64,000 bases of DNA from Clostridium sardiniense (GCF_016907995.1 NZ_JAFBDA010000001.1:310001-374000), one strand, 5' to 3'; positions 1-9,078 are shown, numbered from the stretch's first letter. Made by a program: numbers and translations. Notes: generated from the sequence alone by a model not told the origin.

Positions 1-24
1 AAAATTAATAGAGGTAGATAAAAC

Positions 25-1785
25 ATGAAAAAGATAATAAATACACCAGAAAATGTAGTAAGAGAATTATGTAATGGAATGGTTATGGCTCATCCTGAGT
101 TAGAATTCATAAGCAAATATAAAATAGTTAAAAAGAGAGAAATTAATAAAGATAAAGTAACGCTTATAAGTGGTGGTGGAAGTGGACACGAACCAGCACA
201 TGCAGGATTTGTTGGAGAAGGTATGTTAGATGTTGCTGTTTGTGGAGATGTATTTGCATCACCATCACAAATTCAAATCTATCAAGGAATAAAAGAATCT
301 GCTAGTAATAAAGGAACTTTACTTATAATCAAAAACTATAGTGGAGATATGATGAATTTTAAGAATGCAGCATATCTAGCAAGTGAAGATGGAATAAATG
401 TAGATTATATAAAAGTAGAAGATGATATTGCAGTTGAAGACAGTCTTTATACGGTAGGTCGTAGAGGTGTTGCAGGAACTGTATTAGTACATAAAATAGT
501 TGGTGCAGCAGCAGAACTTGGAGAGAGTCTGCAAAATGTAAAAGAGATTGGACAAAAGGCAGCTGATAATGTACGTAGCATAGGTTTTGCATTTACTTCA
601 TGCACAGTTCCAGCTAAGGGAACACCAACATTTGAAATTGGTGATGACGAAATGGAATATGGTGTAGGAATCCATGGTGAGCCAGGAATTCGTCGCGAAA
701 AAGTTATATCAGCAGATCAATTAGCTGAAAGAATGGTAAATCAAGTTTTAAATGATTTAGGAATAAGTGAAGGTAGTAATGATGAGATTGCTCTTTTAGT
801 AAATGGATTTGGAGCAACACCAACACAAGAATTATATTTACTTAATAACTCAGTTACTAGAGAACTTGCAAAGAAAAATATTAAGATATATAAGACTTTT
901 GTAGGTAACTATATGACAAGTATAGATATGGCTGGAGCGTCTATATCTATAATGAAATTAGATAATCAATTAAAGGAATTACTAACTAAGCCTTGTGATA
1001 CTCCAGCATTTAAAGTATCTAAGCATATAGAATCAAGAGAATATACAGATGTAGAGATTGAAGATTTAAATGATGAAGAAGTATCATTTAAAGTAGAAAC
1101 AGATGAAGCACACTCTGTTATAAGAGACAATAAGATTACATTAAATAACATGATATATATTGTAGATAAAATGAGTGAATGTATTATATCTAATGAAGTT
1201 CCATTCTGTGAATTAGATGCCCATGCTGGAGATGGAGATTTTGGTATGAGTGTTGCTAAAGGATTTAGACAATTGAAGAGAGAGTGGAAAGATATTATAA
1301 GTAATGAAGACATGAGTATAGGATCATTCTTAGATGCATGCTCTATGATCATAATGGAGAACTGTGGAGGAGCATCAGGCCCAATTTGGGGATCTGCTTT
1401 TAGAGCTGCTGGTAAAAACGTTGGAGATTTATCAGAGTTATCAGTTAAGGATTTTGCTAGTATGCTACAAAGTACGGTAAAAGGTATCCAAGACACAGGA
1501 AAGAGATCTTTCGGAAGAGGAGCAGTAGTAGGAGATAAGACTTTAATAGATGCACTTGCACCTTGCGCAGATTCTTGGTCAGAAAGTGCTGATAAAGAAC
1601 AAAGCGTTCTAGAAGCCTTTGAAAATGCTGCTAAAGCTGCAGTTGAAGGGGCTAAAAATACAGAAGAAATAGTAGCTCGTATGGGAAGAGCAGGAACTGT
1701 AGGAGAAAGAAGTATTGGATATCCAGATGCTGGTGCCTATGCTTTAGGTGTTATATTTACTGAGATTTCAAAAGAATTAAAATAA
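25..1785 (+). CDS. dhaK: ATP-dependent dihydroxyacetone kinase, fused DhaK-DhaL
   Basis: Single-chain dihydroxyacetone/glycerone kinase of 586 residues that phosphorylates dihydroxyacetone to DHAP in the cytoplasm. The N-terminal DhaK domain (about 1-330) has GHEPAHAG and the substrate-linking histidine H217 in GIHGEPG. The C-terminal DhaL nucleotide domain (about 375-586) has the Mg-binding motif HAGDGDFG. The length and DhaK-DhaL order match the ATP-using Citrobacter type rather than the split PTS-dependent DhaK/L/M type. GAGG lies about 10 bases before the ATG. The gene stands alone between the window edge and a terminator, so any glycerol-metabolism partners upstream are outside the view. 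Confidence 0.93.
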   Translation: MKKIINTPENVVRELCNGMVMAHPELEFISKYKIVKKREINKDKVTLISGGGSGHEPAHAGFVGEGMLDVAVCGDVFASPSQIQIYQGIKESASNKGTLLIIKNYSGDMMNFKNAAYLASEDGINVDYIKVEDDIAVEDSLYTVGRRGVAGTVLVHKIVGAAAELGESLQNVKEIGQKAADNVRSIGFAFTSCTVPAKGTPTFEIGDDEMEYGVGIHGEPGIRREKVISADQLAERMVNQVLNDLGISEGSNDEIALLVNGFGATPTQELYLLNNSVTRELAKKNIKIYKTFVGNYMTSIDMAGASISIMKLDNQLKELLTKPCDTPAFKVSKHIESREYTDVEIEDLNDEEVSFKVETDEAHSVIRDNKITLNNMIYIVDKMSECIISNEVPFCELDAHAGDGDFGMSVAKGFRQLKREWKDIISNEDMSIGSFLDACSMIIMENCGGASGPIWGSAFRAAGKNVGDLSELSVKDFASMLQSTVKGIQDTGKRSFGRGAVVGDKTLIDALAPCADSWSESADKEQSVLEAFENAAKAAVEGAKNTEEIVARMGRAGTVGERSIGYPDAGAYALGVIFTEISKELK

Positions 1786-1825
1786 AAATAGAAATTCACT
1801 TCAATATTAATATAATAGGTTTTAA

Positions 1826-1860
1826 AAAGGTCAGCAAATTTATTGCTGACCTTTCTTTAT
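1826..1860 (+). terminator. Rho-independent terminator of dhaKL
   Basis: A 12-bp perfect stem (AAAGGTCAGCAA, 5-nt loop, complement) followed by a T-rich run. It closes the kinase gene and may also serve the convergent gene on the minus strand. Confidence 0.85.
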
Positions 1861-1909
1861 ATAATATTAAATAGTGATTTAATCACTTTTGTCTTCTAAA
1901 TTAATTATT

Positions 1910-2767
1910 TTATAGCTTTTTTTTATTACCTTCCACAAAACAATTCATATCGTAAATTTCATCTTCCTTAGGGTCTCTGTTAAATTTCTTTTTAAATTCA
2001 TTTATACAATCTTCAATAGAAGTTTTATCAGAAACAAACTTACTTATAGATTTCATATGCTTTACATATTCATCAAAGCTTTCTTTAGTATATATTCCAT
2101 GGTGAGAAGGAACATAATAATCAGCCTCATAACATTGAAGCTCTATTAAAAGTGGTATAAATTTATCTTTTGAATAGCTCCATTCACCGTTGTACATATC
2201 TAGGTAAAGGGAATCTCCAATAAAGGCAGTAGTTTTATCATTTTCTTCAATTAAAACTATTGAATTATCATTTGAATGATCGCTTGATATATGCTCAATA
2301 AATACTTTAACTCCACCTAAGTCTATTTTTAAGAGTTCATCATAAATAATATCTCCTGTAGGAATTGAAATTTCTCTATTATTATCTGGATGCTCTATCT
2401 TTATATGCTCTAGGCAGAATTCTATTTCTTCTCCACTTTTTACTCTTTCTTCAATAGCACTGTTTGTCCACTCTAAATCTCTAATCTTATCCAGTTTTTC
2501 ATTAGTAATACCATTTACTATATTTATTAAATTCATATAATTTGCACCAACTATATGGTCCCAGTGCCAATGAGTTATAACTAGGTACTTAAGAGGTGAG
2601 TGATTTAATTTATTAACCTCATTTAAAAATTCCTCAGCATGACTTTTAGAATTTCCTCCATCAATAATTAAACTATATTTATCACCAATTACAACCCCAA
2701 GTGCTGGTCTATCTCCAGACTCTCTATTTTCCATATAATATACTCTATCAGTAAGTTTCTTTAACAT
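1910..2767 (-). CDS. Metallo-beta-lactamase-fold hydrolase
   Basis: MBL-superfamily protein of 285 residues. The metal-binding signature HWHWDH sits after the usual N-terminal beta strands, an acidic ligand strand IIDGGNS precedes it, and downstream ligand candidates are SSDHS, FIGDS and PSHHG. The substrate cannot be told from sequence. The start is taken at base 2767 (MLKKL) because AAGGGATGAG lies 7 bases before it, whereas the ATG at 2788 has no ribosome-binding site. Monocistronic and divergent from the MarR gene at 2965. Confidence 0.85.
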   Translation of the reverse strand: MLKKLTDRVYYMENRESGDRPALGVVIGDKYSLIIDGGNSKSHAEEFLNEVNKLNHSPLKYLVITHWHWDHIVGANYMNLINIVNGITNEKLDKIRDLEWTNSAIEERVKSGEEIEFCLEHIKIEHPDNNREISIPTGDIIYDELLKIDLGGVKVFIEHISSDHSNDNSIVLIEENDKTTAFIGDSLYLDMYNGEWSYSKDKFIPLLIELQCYEADYYVPSHHGIYTKESFDEYVKHMKSISKFVSDKTSIEDCINEFKKKFNRDPKEDEIYDMNCFVEGNKKKL

Positions 2768-2889
2768 AATCTCATCCCTTCTTTTCATTTGATTTAACTA
2801 ATTATAACATCTATATATATGCATTCTCAATTTATGAATTTCTTAAAAATTAGTATTTGTTTGTTAAATGTTATTTAATAGTATGTTCA

Positions 2890-2943
2890 TTGTAATTACT
2901 CGGAAAAAGTATTATCATGAAAAAGTAGTTAGGATGCTAACTA
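2890..2943 (+). promoter_or_regulatory. Promoter and MarR-type operator of hsmRA-like operon
   Basis: TTGTAA (2890-2895), a 17-bp spacer and TATCAT (2913-2918) form a plausible promoter. Just downstream lies a perfect inverted repeat TAGTTAG-GATG-CTAACTA (2926-2943), ahead of the Shine-Dalgarno and ATG at 2965. A palindrome over the transcription start fits autorepression by the MarR protein it precedes. Confidence 0.6.
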
Positions 2944-2964
2944 ATTTAATCCTAGGAGGCTACG

Positions 2965-3396
2965 ATGAAAGGCGCACATGAATTTAGGATATGTCTTTAT
3001 TTAAAAGAAATCAATTCCACAATAAATAATAAGATAAATAATAGAGTTAAAGAAAGAGGGCTTACTCAAAGTCAAATTACAGTAATAAAGTTTATTGCGC
3101 ATTTTAAAAAATTAACAATCACAGAACTTAGTGATTATATGTCAATTAAAAAATCTACTTGTTCAGGAATTGTTGATAGATTAGAAAAGATGGAAGTTTT
3201 AGAGAGAGTTAAAGATGAAACTGATAAGAGAATAACTTACATAATGTTTTCTAAAAAAGGACAGGTCTTATCAAATGAAATAAAAGAAGATATAAATGGA
3301 TGTTTTAAAGAGATATTCAATAGTATTTCTGAAGAAGATCTAATACTTATAGAAAATAATTTAGGAAAGCTAAGTAATTTAATACAAAAAAATTAA
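2965..3396 (+). CDS. hsmR: MarR-family regulator, HsmR-like
   Basis: MarR winged-helix repressor of 143 residues. The central HTH (about 40-100) includes KSTCSGIVDRLEKMEVLER followed by the basic wing DETDKRITY. AGGAGG sits 5 bases before the ATG. The next gene starts 21 bases downstream and encodes a small four-helix membrane protein of the HsmA/TIGR03987 type. This pairing matches the heme-responsive hsmRA operon known from Clostridioides difficile, where the regulator is relieved by heme. The symbol rests on that context and not on any visible heme-binding residue. Confidence 0.72.
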   Translation: MKGAHEFRICLYLKEINSTINNKINNRVKERGLTQSQITVIKFIAHFKKLTITELSDYMSIKKSTCSGIVDRLEKMEVLERVKDETDKRITYIMFSKKGQVLSNEIKEDINGCFKEIFNSISEEDLILIENNLGKLSNLIQKN

Positions 3397-3417
3397 AATA
3401 AAAAAGGAGAGATTTAT

Positions 3418-3816
3418 ATGCCAAAATTATTAATTCCAGCAATTATATTTATAACATGTGCTTTAATTTTCTACACAGTAGGTGTATGGGGAGAGCATAG
3501 AGCAAAGGTACTAAAAAAGAAACACGTTATTATTTTCTGGTGTGGTTTAGTTTGTGACACATTAGGAACATATACAATGAGTAGAATTGCAGAAGCAGGT
3601 ACTGATAAAACAATAACAGCTACACAACTTTTAATTCACCAATCAACAGGTATGCTTGCAATATTATTAATGTTATGTCATGCTGTATGGGCAACTTGGG
3701 TATTAAATAGAGGAAGCGAAAAAGCTAAAGAAGCATTCCATAAATTCAGTATGGTAGTATGGTTTATATGGTTAATACCATACTTCGTAGGAATGTATAT
3801 AGGAATGGCAGGCTAA
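3418..3816 (+). CDS. hsmA: HsmA-family small membrane protein
   Basis: Integral membrane protein of 132 residues with about four hydrophobic segments (near 1-22, 38-55, 70-92, 105-130). Conserved-looking polar residues lie in the membrane: H27 region, a WCG-x-VCDT stretch, LLIHQSTG, and LMLCHAVWATW. The pattern fits the HsmA family (formerly TIGR03987); the C. difficile member binds heme and protects against oxidative stress. Several histidines in or near helices could ligate heme, which is inference. Co-transcribed with the MarR gene and closed by a strong terminator. Confidence 0.75.
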   Translation: MPKLLIPAIIFITCALIFYTVGVWGEHRAKVLKKKHVIIFWCGLVCDTLGTYTMSRIAEAGTDKTITATQLLIHQSTGMLAILLMLCHAVWATWVLNRGSEKAKEAFHKFSMVVWFIWLIPYFVGMYIGMAG

Positions 3817-3832
3817 AATATTATATGAAAAT

Positions 3833-3863
3833 AAAGGTGCTATGAATTTAGCACCTTTTTTAA
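3833..3863 (+). terminator. Terminator of hsmRA-like operon
   Basis: Ten-bp perfect stem AAAGGTGCTA / TAGCACCTTT with a short loop and T6 tract. Confidence 0.88.
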
Positions 3864-3992
3864 TATCAGGAGTATCAAAAGTTTTAAATATAATATATAT
3901 TAATGTAGACTTATATTTAAGATTAATATTTTGATTTTAAGGCAATTTTAATAGTAAAATATAATTTAATTAATATAGAGGGAGTGGTATTT

Positions 3993-4202
3993 ATGGAAAA
4001 GAAACAATATATTTGTTCAAAGTGTGGAAATGATCATTATGAATCAGATCAATTTCAAGCAACTGGAGGAAATTTCGCAAAAATATTTGATGTCCAAAAT
4101 AAGAAATTTATTACAATAAGCTGTACAAGATGTGGATATACGGAATTATATAAAGCAAAAACTAGTGATGGATGGAATGTACTAGATTTCTTAATAGGTT
4201 AA
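3993..4202 (+). CDS. Zinc-ribbon protein
   Basis: Protein of 69 residues with two CxxC knuckles, CSKCG near the start and CTRCGY near residue 50, forming one zinc ribbon. It resembles the COG3478 group of predicted nucleic-acid-binding Zn-ribbon proteins; function is unknown. The start is set at the ATG at 3993, 8 bases after GGGAG; the in-frame GTG at 3984 overlaps that ribosome-binding site. Single gene followed by a long hairpin. Confidence 0.8.
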   Translation: MEKKQYICSKCGNDHYESDQFQATGGNFAKIFDVQNKKFITISCTRCGYTELYKAKTSDGWNVLDFLIG

Positions 4203-4219
4203 TAATAAAAAAGTTAAGT

Positions 4220-4265
4220 AATAAGACTATGTTTAAGTATGATGCTTATACATAGTCTTATTTAT
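4220..4265 (+). terminator. Terminator-like hairpin after zinc-ribbon gene
   Basis: Thirteen-bp perfect stem AATAAGACTATGT / ACATAGTCTTATT with a 17-nt loop. The loop and inner stem resemble bases 12319-12357. The T-tract is short, so it may be a weak terminator. Confidence 0.65.
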
Positions 4266-4446
4266 AGCTGTTATGAGAGTAGTTTAAATATAGTATTTAA
4301 TTTTTGTATTATAAAAGTGATAATATTTTTATATCATTGGAGAGAAGGGTTCTTAAAATAGTATTTTATAATATTGTTAGACTACTAATTAATTATTTAG
4401 AATTAATATTAGGAAGCCGCATGACAAGCAAAGGAGGAAAGAAAAA

Positions 4447-4815
4447 ATGCTTGATAATTTTATAAAATTGATAATAGGAGACTTAGATGAGAAAGGTGAA
4501 TATAAGCAAATGATGAAGAGGGTTGATGAACTGCCAAAAGATTATAGATTTGCATTTAAAAAAATTCAAAAGTATATGTATACTGTTGGAGCACCTGGCG
4601 GTAATATGACAATATTTACGGATATCACTATGTTTACGGATTTATTAGATTTATTTGAAGTTAGTGCGGCTGCGGGAAGAAAGATTACTGATGTTATTGG
4701 AAGTGACGTGAGTAAGTTTAGTGATGAATTTATGCGTGCTCATATTCTAGATACAGAAACATTAAAAGAAAAACTAAATAAAGAGATTATGGAAAAGTTT
4801 AATAAGGAGGGATAA
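4447..4815 (+). CDS. DUF1048 family protein
   Basis: Soluble 122-residue helical protein of the DUF1048 type, with the family core ELPKDYRFAFKKIQKYMY followed by a helix ending DLLDLFEVSAAAGRKITDVIG and FSDEFM. In Firmicutes these genes usually follow a PadR repressor and come in pairs; here the pair is present but no PadR gene adjoins it. GGAGG lies upstream of the ATG. The following gene, 5 bases downstream, is a frameshifted paralogue. Molecular function is unknown. Confidence 0.82.
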   Translation: MLDNFIKLIIGDLDEKGEYKQMMKRVDELPKDYRFAFKKIQKYMYTVGAPGGNMTIFTDITMFTDLLDLFEVSAAAGRKITDVIGSDVSKFSDEFMRAHILDTETLKEKLNKEIMEKFNKEG

Positions 4816-4820
4816 TAATA

Positions 4821-5173
4821 ATGATAAATCTTATTAAAAAAAGATTGATGATAAAAAAGAGTATAAAGAGCAAATGGTAAGGGTAGAAGCGTTGCCAGAG
4901 GACTATAGATTTGTATTTGAAAAAATTCATGGATATATGTGGAGTTTAGCTGGAGGTGACGGATCAGATATGTTGAAAGCTCAGCAAGAATTGATAGAGT
5001 TGTTTGAAAATAGTGCAGCAGATGGCAAGCATGTTCTCGAAGTGACAGGCAAAGATGTTGTTGGCTTTTGCGACGAATTTTTACGTGATACGAAAAAGTG
5101 GACCGACAAATTTAGTAAAAAATTAAACCGAGATATATTGAATAAAACCGGGAGAGAAAATGATTTTAAATAG
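4821..5173 (+). pseudogene. DUF1048 paralogue with a one-base frameshift
   Basis: AGGAGG at 4805-4810 precedes an ATG at 4821, but the frame from that ATG stops after 19 codons. The family core VEALPEDYRFVFEKIHGYM and the remaining 99 codons lie in another frame, opening only at an internal ATG at 4874. Adding one A to the seven-A tract after ATAAATCTTATT would join them into a protein starting MINLIKKKIDDKKEYKEQM, which aligns with the first residues of the neighbour at 4447. It is either a broken gene or an assembly error in a homopolymer; initiation at 4874 could still make a short product. Confidence 0.75.
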
Positions 5174-5245
5174 AGATATTTTTTAGATTTGCATAAGACT
5201 ACTATATTGTAGATGAAGAAAAGGCAATGAAAAAATATAATACTA

Positions 5246-5290
5246 CTCAGTGAGCGAATGCTAGAAGAATTTCATATAAATGAGGTTTTT
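5246..5290. repeat. Partial copy of a dispersed repeat
   Basis: Bases here (CTCAGTGAGCGAATGCTAG and on) match 8980-9025, with weaker similarity to 49427-49470. In one frame both clear copies read RANARRxSYK then stop, so the element may be the tail of a decayed coding family. Confidence 0.55.
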
Positions 5291-5407
5291 ATAAATTTAA
5301 TAATGTGAATTTTCATTGAGATAACATAATATCTTCACAACAGCTTACCTTAAATGTTAAAATAGTAGCCATAGAAGAAGTTTAAGTAAGGATGTGTTGA
5401 AAGAGTT

Positions 5408-6223
5408 ATGCAAAAATATAATCAGGATAATCCAAAGCTTATTAATTCTATGGTATGTACTATAGATATATTAGGATTTTCACAAATGATAGTAGACTCT
5501 TGTAGTGAGGGGAATGGAAACAGGCTACTTAATGAGATTAACGTTCTTATAAATAAGAACAAACAATGTATAATCCCCAATAAGTATAGTCAAGGAAAGA
5601 TAAAGATATATACTGATAATATGATTGTTGGATACCCTATAAAAGATGATGGTGAGGAAGAATTAGACGAAATATTGGATAATGTATCAGAATATCAATT
5701 TAACTTAGCATTAGAAGGGCTTTTTGTTAGAGGGGGTGTAAGTGTAGGTGAATTTTACATAAATGAAGAGATTGTTTTTGGGCCAGCTCTTTTAGATGCT
5801 CACAATACTGAAAGTAATCTAGCTTGCTACCCAAGAATTATATTAGACGATAAGACAGTGAGTAGATTACAAAAGTATATAGACAATTATGATGTTGCGC
5901 CACAACACAAGAAAATACTTATCGATAGTGATGGGCAGTGGTTTTTAAATTATTTAAATACTGTATTTAAATATTACACAGAATGTAACAATGAATATGA
6001 GTTTGAAAGAGTACAAATAGAGTTGCTTCTTAGACATAAAGCTAAAGTTGAAGAAATGTTAGAGTTAAATAAAAAAAATATAAGAGTATGGGACAAGTAT
6101 GTGTGGATAGCTAATTATCATAATTATTTCTGTGATTTAAATTTTCCAAATGAAAAACAGTTAAAAATATCAAGAAAGAGTTTACTTTCATGGCCTAGAG
6201 AATTTTCAAAAAATGATTTTTAA
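5408..6223 (+). CDS. Class III nucleotide cyclase-like protein (PycC-like fold)
   Basis: Protein of 271 residues, no membrane segment. The N-terminal half carries the landmarks of a class III nucleotidyl cyclase: TIDILGF with the first candidate metal aspartate D20, KIYTDNMIVGYP with the second D70, and RGGVSVGEF followed by IVFGPALLDAHNTES, matching the family's R-x-G-h-x-G and G-x-x-h-x-x-A-x-x-h-E region. The C-terminal 100 residues are helical and unassigned. Similar stand-alone domains include the uridylate/cytidylate cyclases of Pycsar phage defence. No Pycsar effector (TIR or membrane module) adjoins it here, so a defence role is only a hypothesis. The ribosome-binding site is weak (AAAGAG). 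Confidence 0.55.
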   Translation: MQKYNQDNPKLINSMVCTIDILGFSQMIVDSCSEGNGNRLLNEINVLINKNKQCIIPNKYSQGKIKIYTDNMIVGYPIKDDGEEELDEILDNVSEYQFNLALEGLFVRGGVSVGEFYINEEIVFGPALLDAHNTESNLACYPRIILDDKTVSRLQKYIDNYDVAPQHKKILIDSDGQWFLNYLNTVFKYYTECNNEYEFERVQIELLLRHKAKVEEMLELNKKNIRVWDKYVWIANYHNYFCDLNFPNEKQLKISRKSLLSWPREFSKNDF

Positions 6224-6427
6224 TATCATAGATTATACATTATGAATTGCAATAAAACCTATTTATAGTAAATATTTTAATTAAAGTATTGCAATGAAAT
6301 GAATAATATGTTAATATAAATAAGTAGCAAAGTTGCTAACAAAAAAAGTTTCATTTAGGTAAATAGTTTCTCGTAAATTAGAGATTATTATATCAATTTA
6401 GGATCTTTAATTTCAGGAGGAATATTT

Positions 6428-6580
6428 ATGACAGATAAGACAATAACATGCAGAGATTGCGGAAGCGAATTCATATTTTCAGTAGGAGAACAAGAATTCT
6501 ATAAAGAAAAAGGATTCGAAAATGAGCCAACAAGATGTGTATCTTGTAGAAGAGCTAAGAAAGAACAAAATAGAAGATAA
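6428..6580 (+). CDS. Small zinc-ribbon protein
   Basis: ORF of 50 residues with AGGAGGA 8 bases before the ATG. It has CRDCG at residues 8-12 and CVSCR at 37-41, a four-cysteine zinc ribbon with a basic tail (RRAKKEQNRR), typical of the short zinc-ribbon family PF13451 found as single genes in clostridia. Role unknown; nucleic-acid or ribosome association is inferred from charge only. A perfect terminator follows. Confidence 0.82.
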   Translation: MTDKTITCRDCGSEFIFSVGEQEFYKEKGFENEPTRCVSCRRAKKEQNRR

Positions 6581-6593
6581 TTTTAGATTGTTA

Positions 6594-6624
6594 TAGGTTG
6601 TAGTGTAAACTACAACCTTTTTTA
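6594..6624 (+). terminator. Terminator of small zinc-ribbon gene
   Basis: Stem AGGTTGTAGT / ACTACAACCT with a 4-nt loop and T6. Confidence 0.88.
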
Positions 6625-6842
6625 ATGTTTTATTATAATGAAATGAATGATATGTTAAATAAAAAAACTCCTTTATGACTGATACGGAGAAGTATATCTG
6701 TGAAGAACCAAAATTAAAAGAAATTTGTAAAATATTAAATTAAAGTCAATTATATAATAGGACAAAAGAAAGCTTAAAAAGTCGGGATGTCAATCTTTTA
6801 CGATGATAAGATTAGATTAACGAATTGTAAGGGGGTAAAGTT

Positions 6843-7700
6843 ATGGAATGGATTGAAAGTATTAGAGAAGCTATTTCATATATTGAAGAGAATATTACCA
6901 AGGATTTATCCATGAAAGAAATTGCAGATAGAGTAAATATTTCTCCTTTTTATTTTCAAAAAGGATTTGGAATGTTATGTGGCTATTCTCTAAGCGAGTA
7001 CATTAAGAGAAGAAGACTTGCACTTGCCGGCAGTGAAGTTTTATCTACTAATGGGAAAATAATAGATATTGCAATGAAGTATGGGTATGATTCTCCAGAC
7101 AGCTTTACTAAAGCTTTTACAAGATTCCATGGAGTTACACCATCTGCGGTTCGTAAAGAGGGTGCAATGATAAAGTCTTTTGTTGCCCTTAAAATCAAAT
7201 TTTCATTGGAAGGTGGATATATTATGGATTATAAAATACTTGAGAAGGATGCATTTAAGGTTATAGGAGCATCTAAAAATTTTAAATATGATTCAGCGTT
7301 TATGGAGGTACCTTCATTCTGGAATGAGCATATTTCACAAGGAAAGTTAAAGGATATATGCGGAATGTATGGTATTAATATTGATGAGGAAATGGGTGGT
7401 AATGAATTTGAGTACCTTATTGCAGAGGATTATTCTAAAGAGAAAGAAGGTATGGCAGGATATATAGTTAAAACAATTCCTAAGTTTACTTGGGCTGTTT
7501 TCCCTTGCTATGGACCAAGCCCAGCATCAATTCAAGAAACTAATAAGAAAATATTCTCAGAGTGGTTACCAAACTGTAGAGATTATGAGATTGCTGCAGG
7601 TTATAATATAGAAATGTATAATGATCCAAGTGAGTATGAAAAGGGAATTTTAGATAAAAATTACTATAGCGAAGTTTGGATTCCGGTAAAGAAAAAATAG
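6843..7700 (+). CDS. AraC-family regulator with GyrI-like effector domain
   Basis: Transcription factor of 285 residues. Residues 1-105 hold the double HTH of the AraC/XylS family (MKEIADRVNISPFYFQKGF and IIDIAMKYGYDSPDSFTKAF, then FHGVTPSAVRK). Residues 125-285 form a GyrI-like SOUL-type small-molecule domain, as in Rob and multidrug-sensing activators. This suggests a sensor of amphipathic compounds, but no efflux gene adjoins it. GGGGG precedes the ATG. It is monocistronic with its own terminator; the 220-base upstream region holds no recognisable gene. Confidence 0.88.
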   Translation: MEWIESIREAISYIEENITKDLSMKEIADRVNISPFYFQKGFGMLCGYSLSEYIKRRRLALAGSEVLSTNGKIIDIAMKYGYDSPDSFTKAFTRFHGVTPSAVRKEGAMIKSFVALKIKFSLEGGYIMDYKILEKDAFKVIGASKNFKYDSAFMEVPSFWNEHISQGKLKDICGMYGINIDEEMGGNEFEYLIAEDYSKEKEGMAGYIVKTIPKFTWAVFPCYGPSPASIQETNKKIFSEWLPNCRDYEIAAGYNIEMYNDPSEYEKGILDKNYYSEVWIPVKKK

Positions 7701-7830
7701 GTTTTAATTAAGATATTAGGATATGGAAGCTCCTTTTAGATAGGACGAAAAAGATGGAGGCAATATTTCAATATTATTTAGTTAACAAAATGATATTTGG
7801 CTAGTCTAAAAAGTAATATATATAAATATG

Positions 7831-7870
7831 AGGGTACTGAAAAAATTTAAGTTTTTAGTGCCCTTGTTTT
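7831..7870 (+). terminator. Terminator downstream of AraC-type gene
   Basis: Imperfect stem AGGGTACTGAAAAA / TTTTTAGTGCCCT followed by TGTTTTT, about 130 bases after the gene. Confidence 0.7.
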
Positions 7871-8097
7871 TAAGTAGGTTTTTTAAACAAACTGCTATTT
7901 TTATAAAAATATATAATTAAAGTTTGATATTGAAATATCATTAATATAGAATTCGCTACTATTTGAGTGGAGGTTTTTTATATAAAAAGAGTTCATTTTA
8001 TACGCTTATATCTTAGTCTAATAAAAAGTATTAATGAATAAAATTATTCCACTTGCTTAAAATATAACTATATTTTAGATAAGGAGAGTAAATTTGA

Positions 8098-8823
8098 ATG
8101 TATACTAGTATATTACTTAGTACGATAATTAAAAGTATTTTAATATATATTTTAGCATTAATTCTCAGCAAATTAATTGGTATTAAAATAATTTCTCAAA
8201 TAAATTTTTTTGATTTTATAGTGGGTATATCCATAGGCTCAATGATTGCTAAAATTATAATTGATAAGGATCATGTAGTATTTTCAGGACTTGTAGCATT
8301 AATAATGTTTACATTATTAACTATAGCAACTAGTTATTTAAATTTAAAAAGTTATACAGCTAGAAGCATAATAAATGCTAAGACATTAATATTAGTAGAA
8401 AATGGACGCATTATTGATAAAAATATTAAGAAACTTAGAATCACAATAAATGAGCTTATGATGAAGCTTCGAGAAAAGGATATTTTTAGTTTAGAAGATG
8501 TACAATTTGCAATAATGGAGAGCAATGGTAAATTATCAGTTTTAATAAAAGCTGATAAAAAGCCAGTAACTCCATATGATATGAATTTAAAGGTGAAGGG
8601 ACTTTCTTTGCTAAGTGATATTATAATTGATGGGAAAATAAGAGATAAAAATCTTAAAATAGCCGGTATAGATAAAAAGTGGTTACAATCTGAACTTAAA
8701 AAGAAAAAGATAAATAATATTAAAGATGTTTTTTATGCAGGTGTAGATAAAAATAAAAAACTTATTATTTCAGAGAAGTATCCGGATGATTTTAATCCAG
8801 AAGATAAGTTTGGTATAGAATAA
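8098..8823 (+). CDS. DUF421 (YetF-like) membrane protein
   Basis: Protein of 241 residues. Three N-terminal transmembrane helices (about 7-30, 38-58, 65-85) precede a cytoplasmic alpha/beta region containing ILVENGRIIDKNIKKLRIT and LREKDIFSLEDVQFAIMESNG, the hallmark of the DUF421/YetF family. B. subtilis relatives are sporulation- or stress-linked, but the biochemical role is unknown. GGAGA precedes the ATG. Single gene in a gene-poor stretch. Confidence 0.85.
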   Translation: MYTSILLSTIIKSILIYILALILSKLIGIKIISQINFFDFIVGISIGSMIAKIIIDKDHVVFSGLVALIMFTLLTIATSYLNLKSYTARSIINAKTLILVENGRIIDKNIKKLRITINELMMKLREKDIFSLEDVQFAIMESNGKLSVLIKADKKPVTPYDMNLKVKGLSLLSDIIIDGKIRDKNLKIAGIDKKWLQSELKKKKINNIKDVFYAGVDKNKKLIISEKYPDDFNPEDKFGIE

Positions 8824-8927
8824 ACGTTAAATAATAAAAGAAATAAACTTATGTGAAATGAAAAATAAATTGTTTTGCTGTCCATATGGTTACTCCAGTA
8901 ATCTTATTCACTTGGGATAGTTACGGA

Positions 8928-9025
8928 GAACTTTACCATAAGTAAGCCTCTAAATATTTGATTTGGATAAGGCGAATTTATTCAGCGAGCAAATGCTAGA
9001 AGAGTCTCATATAAGTAAATTTGGT
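8928..9025. repeat. Dispersed degenerate repeat, copy 2
   Basis: About 98 bases align with 49373-49470 and, over the last 45 bases, with 5246-5290. A shared landmark is TAAGCCTCTAAATATTTGATT here against TAAGCCTCCAAATATTCGATT at 49389. No inverted ends, target duplications or transposase are visible. The rest of 8824-9078 holds no gene that I recognise. Confidence 0.6.
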
Positions 9026-9078
9026 CTTTTATTAAGGTTGAATGAAGGTATAGTGGTAAAGGTAAATAGTATATAAAT

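Noticed and set aside
966-1496. Minus-strand frame of 176 codons inside dhaKL
   Set aside because: Shadow of the strongly supported kinase; no ribosome-binding site or domain.
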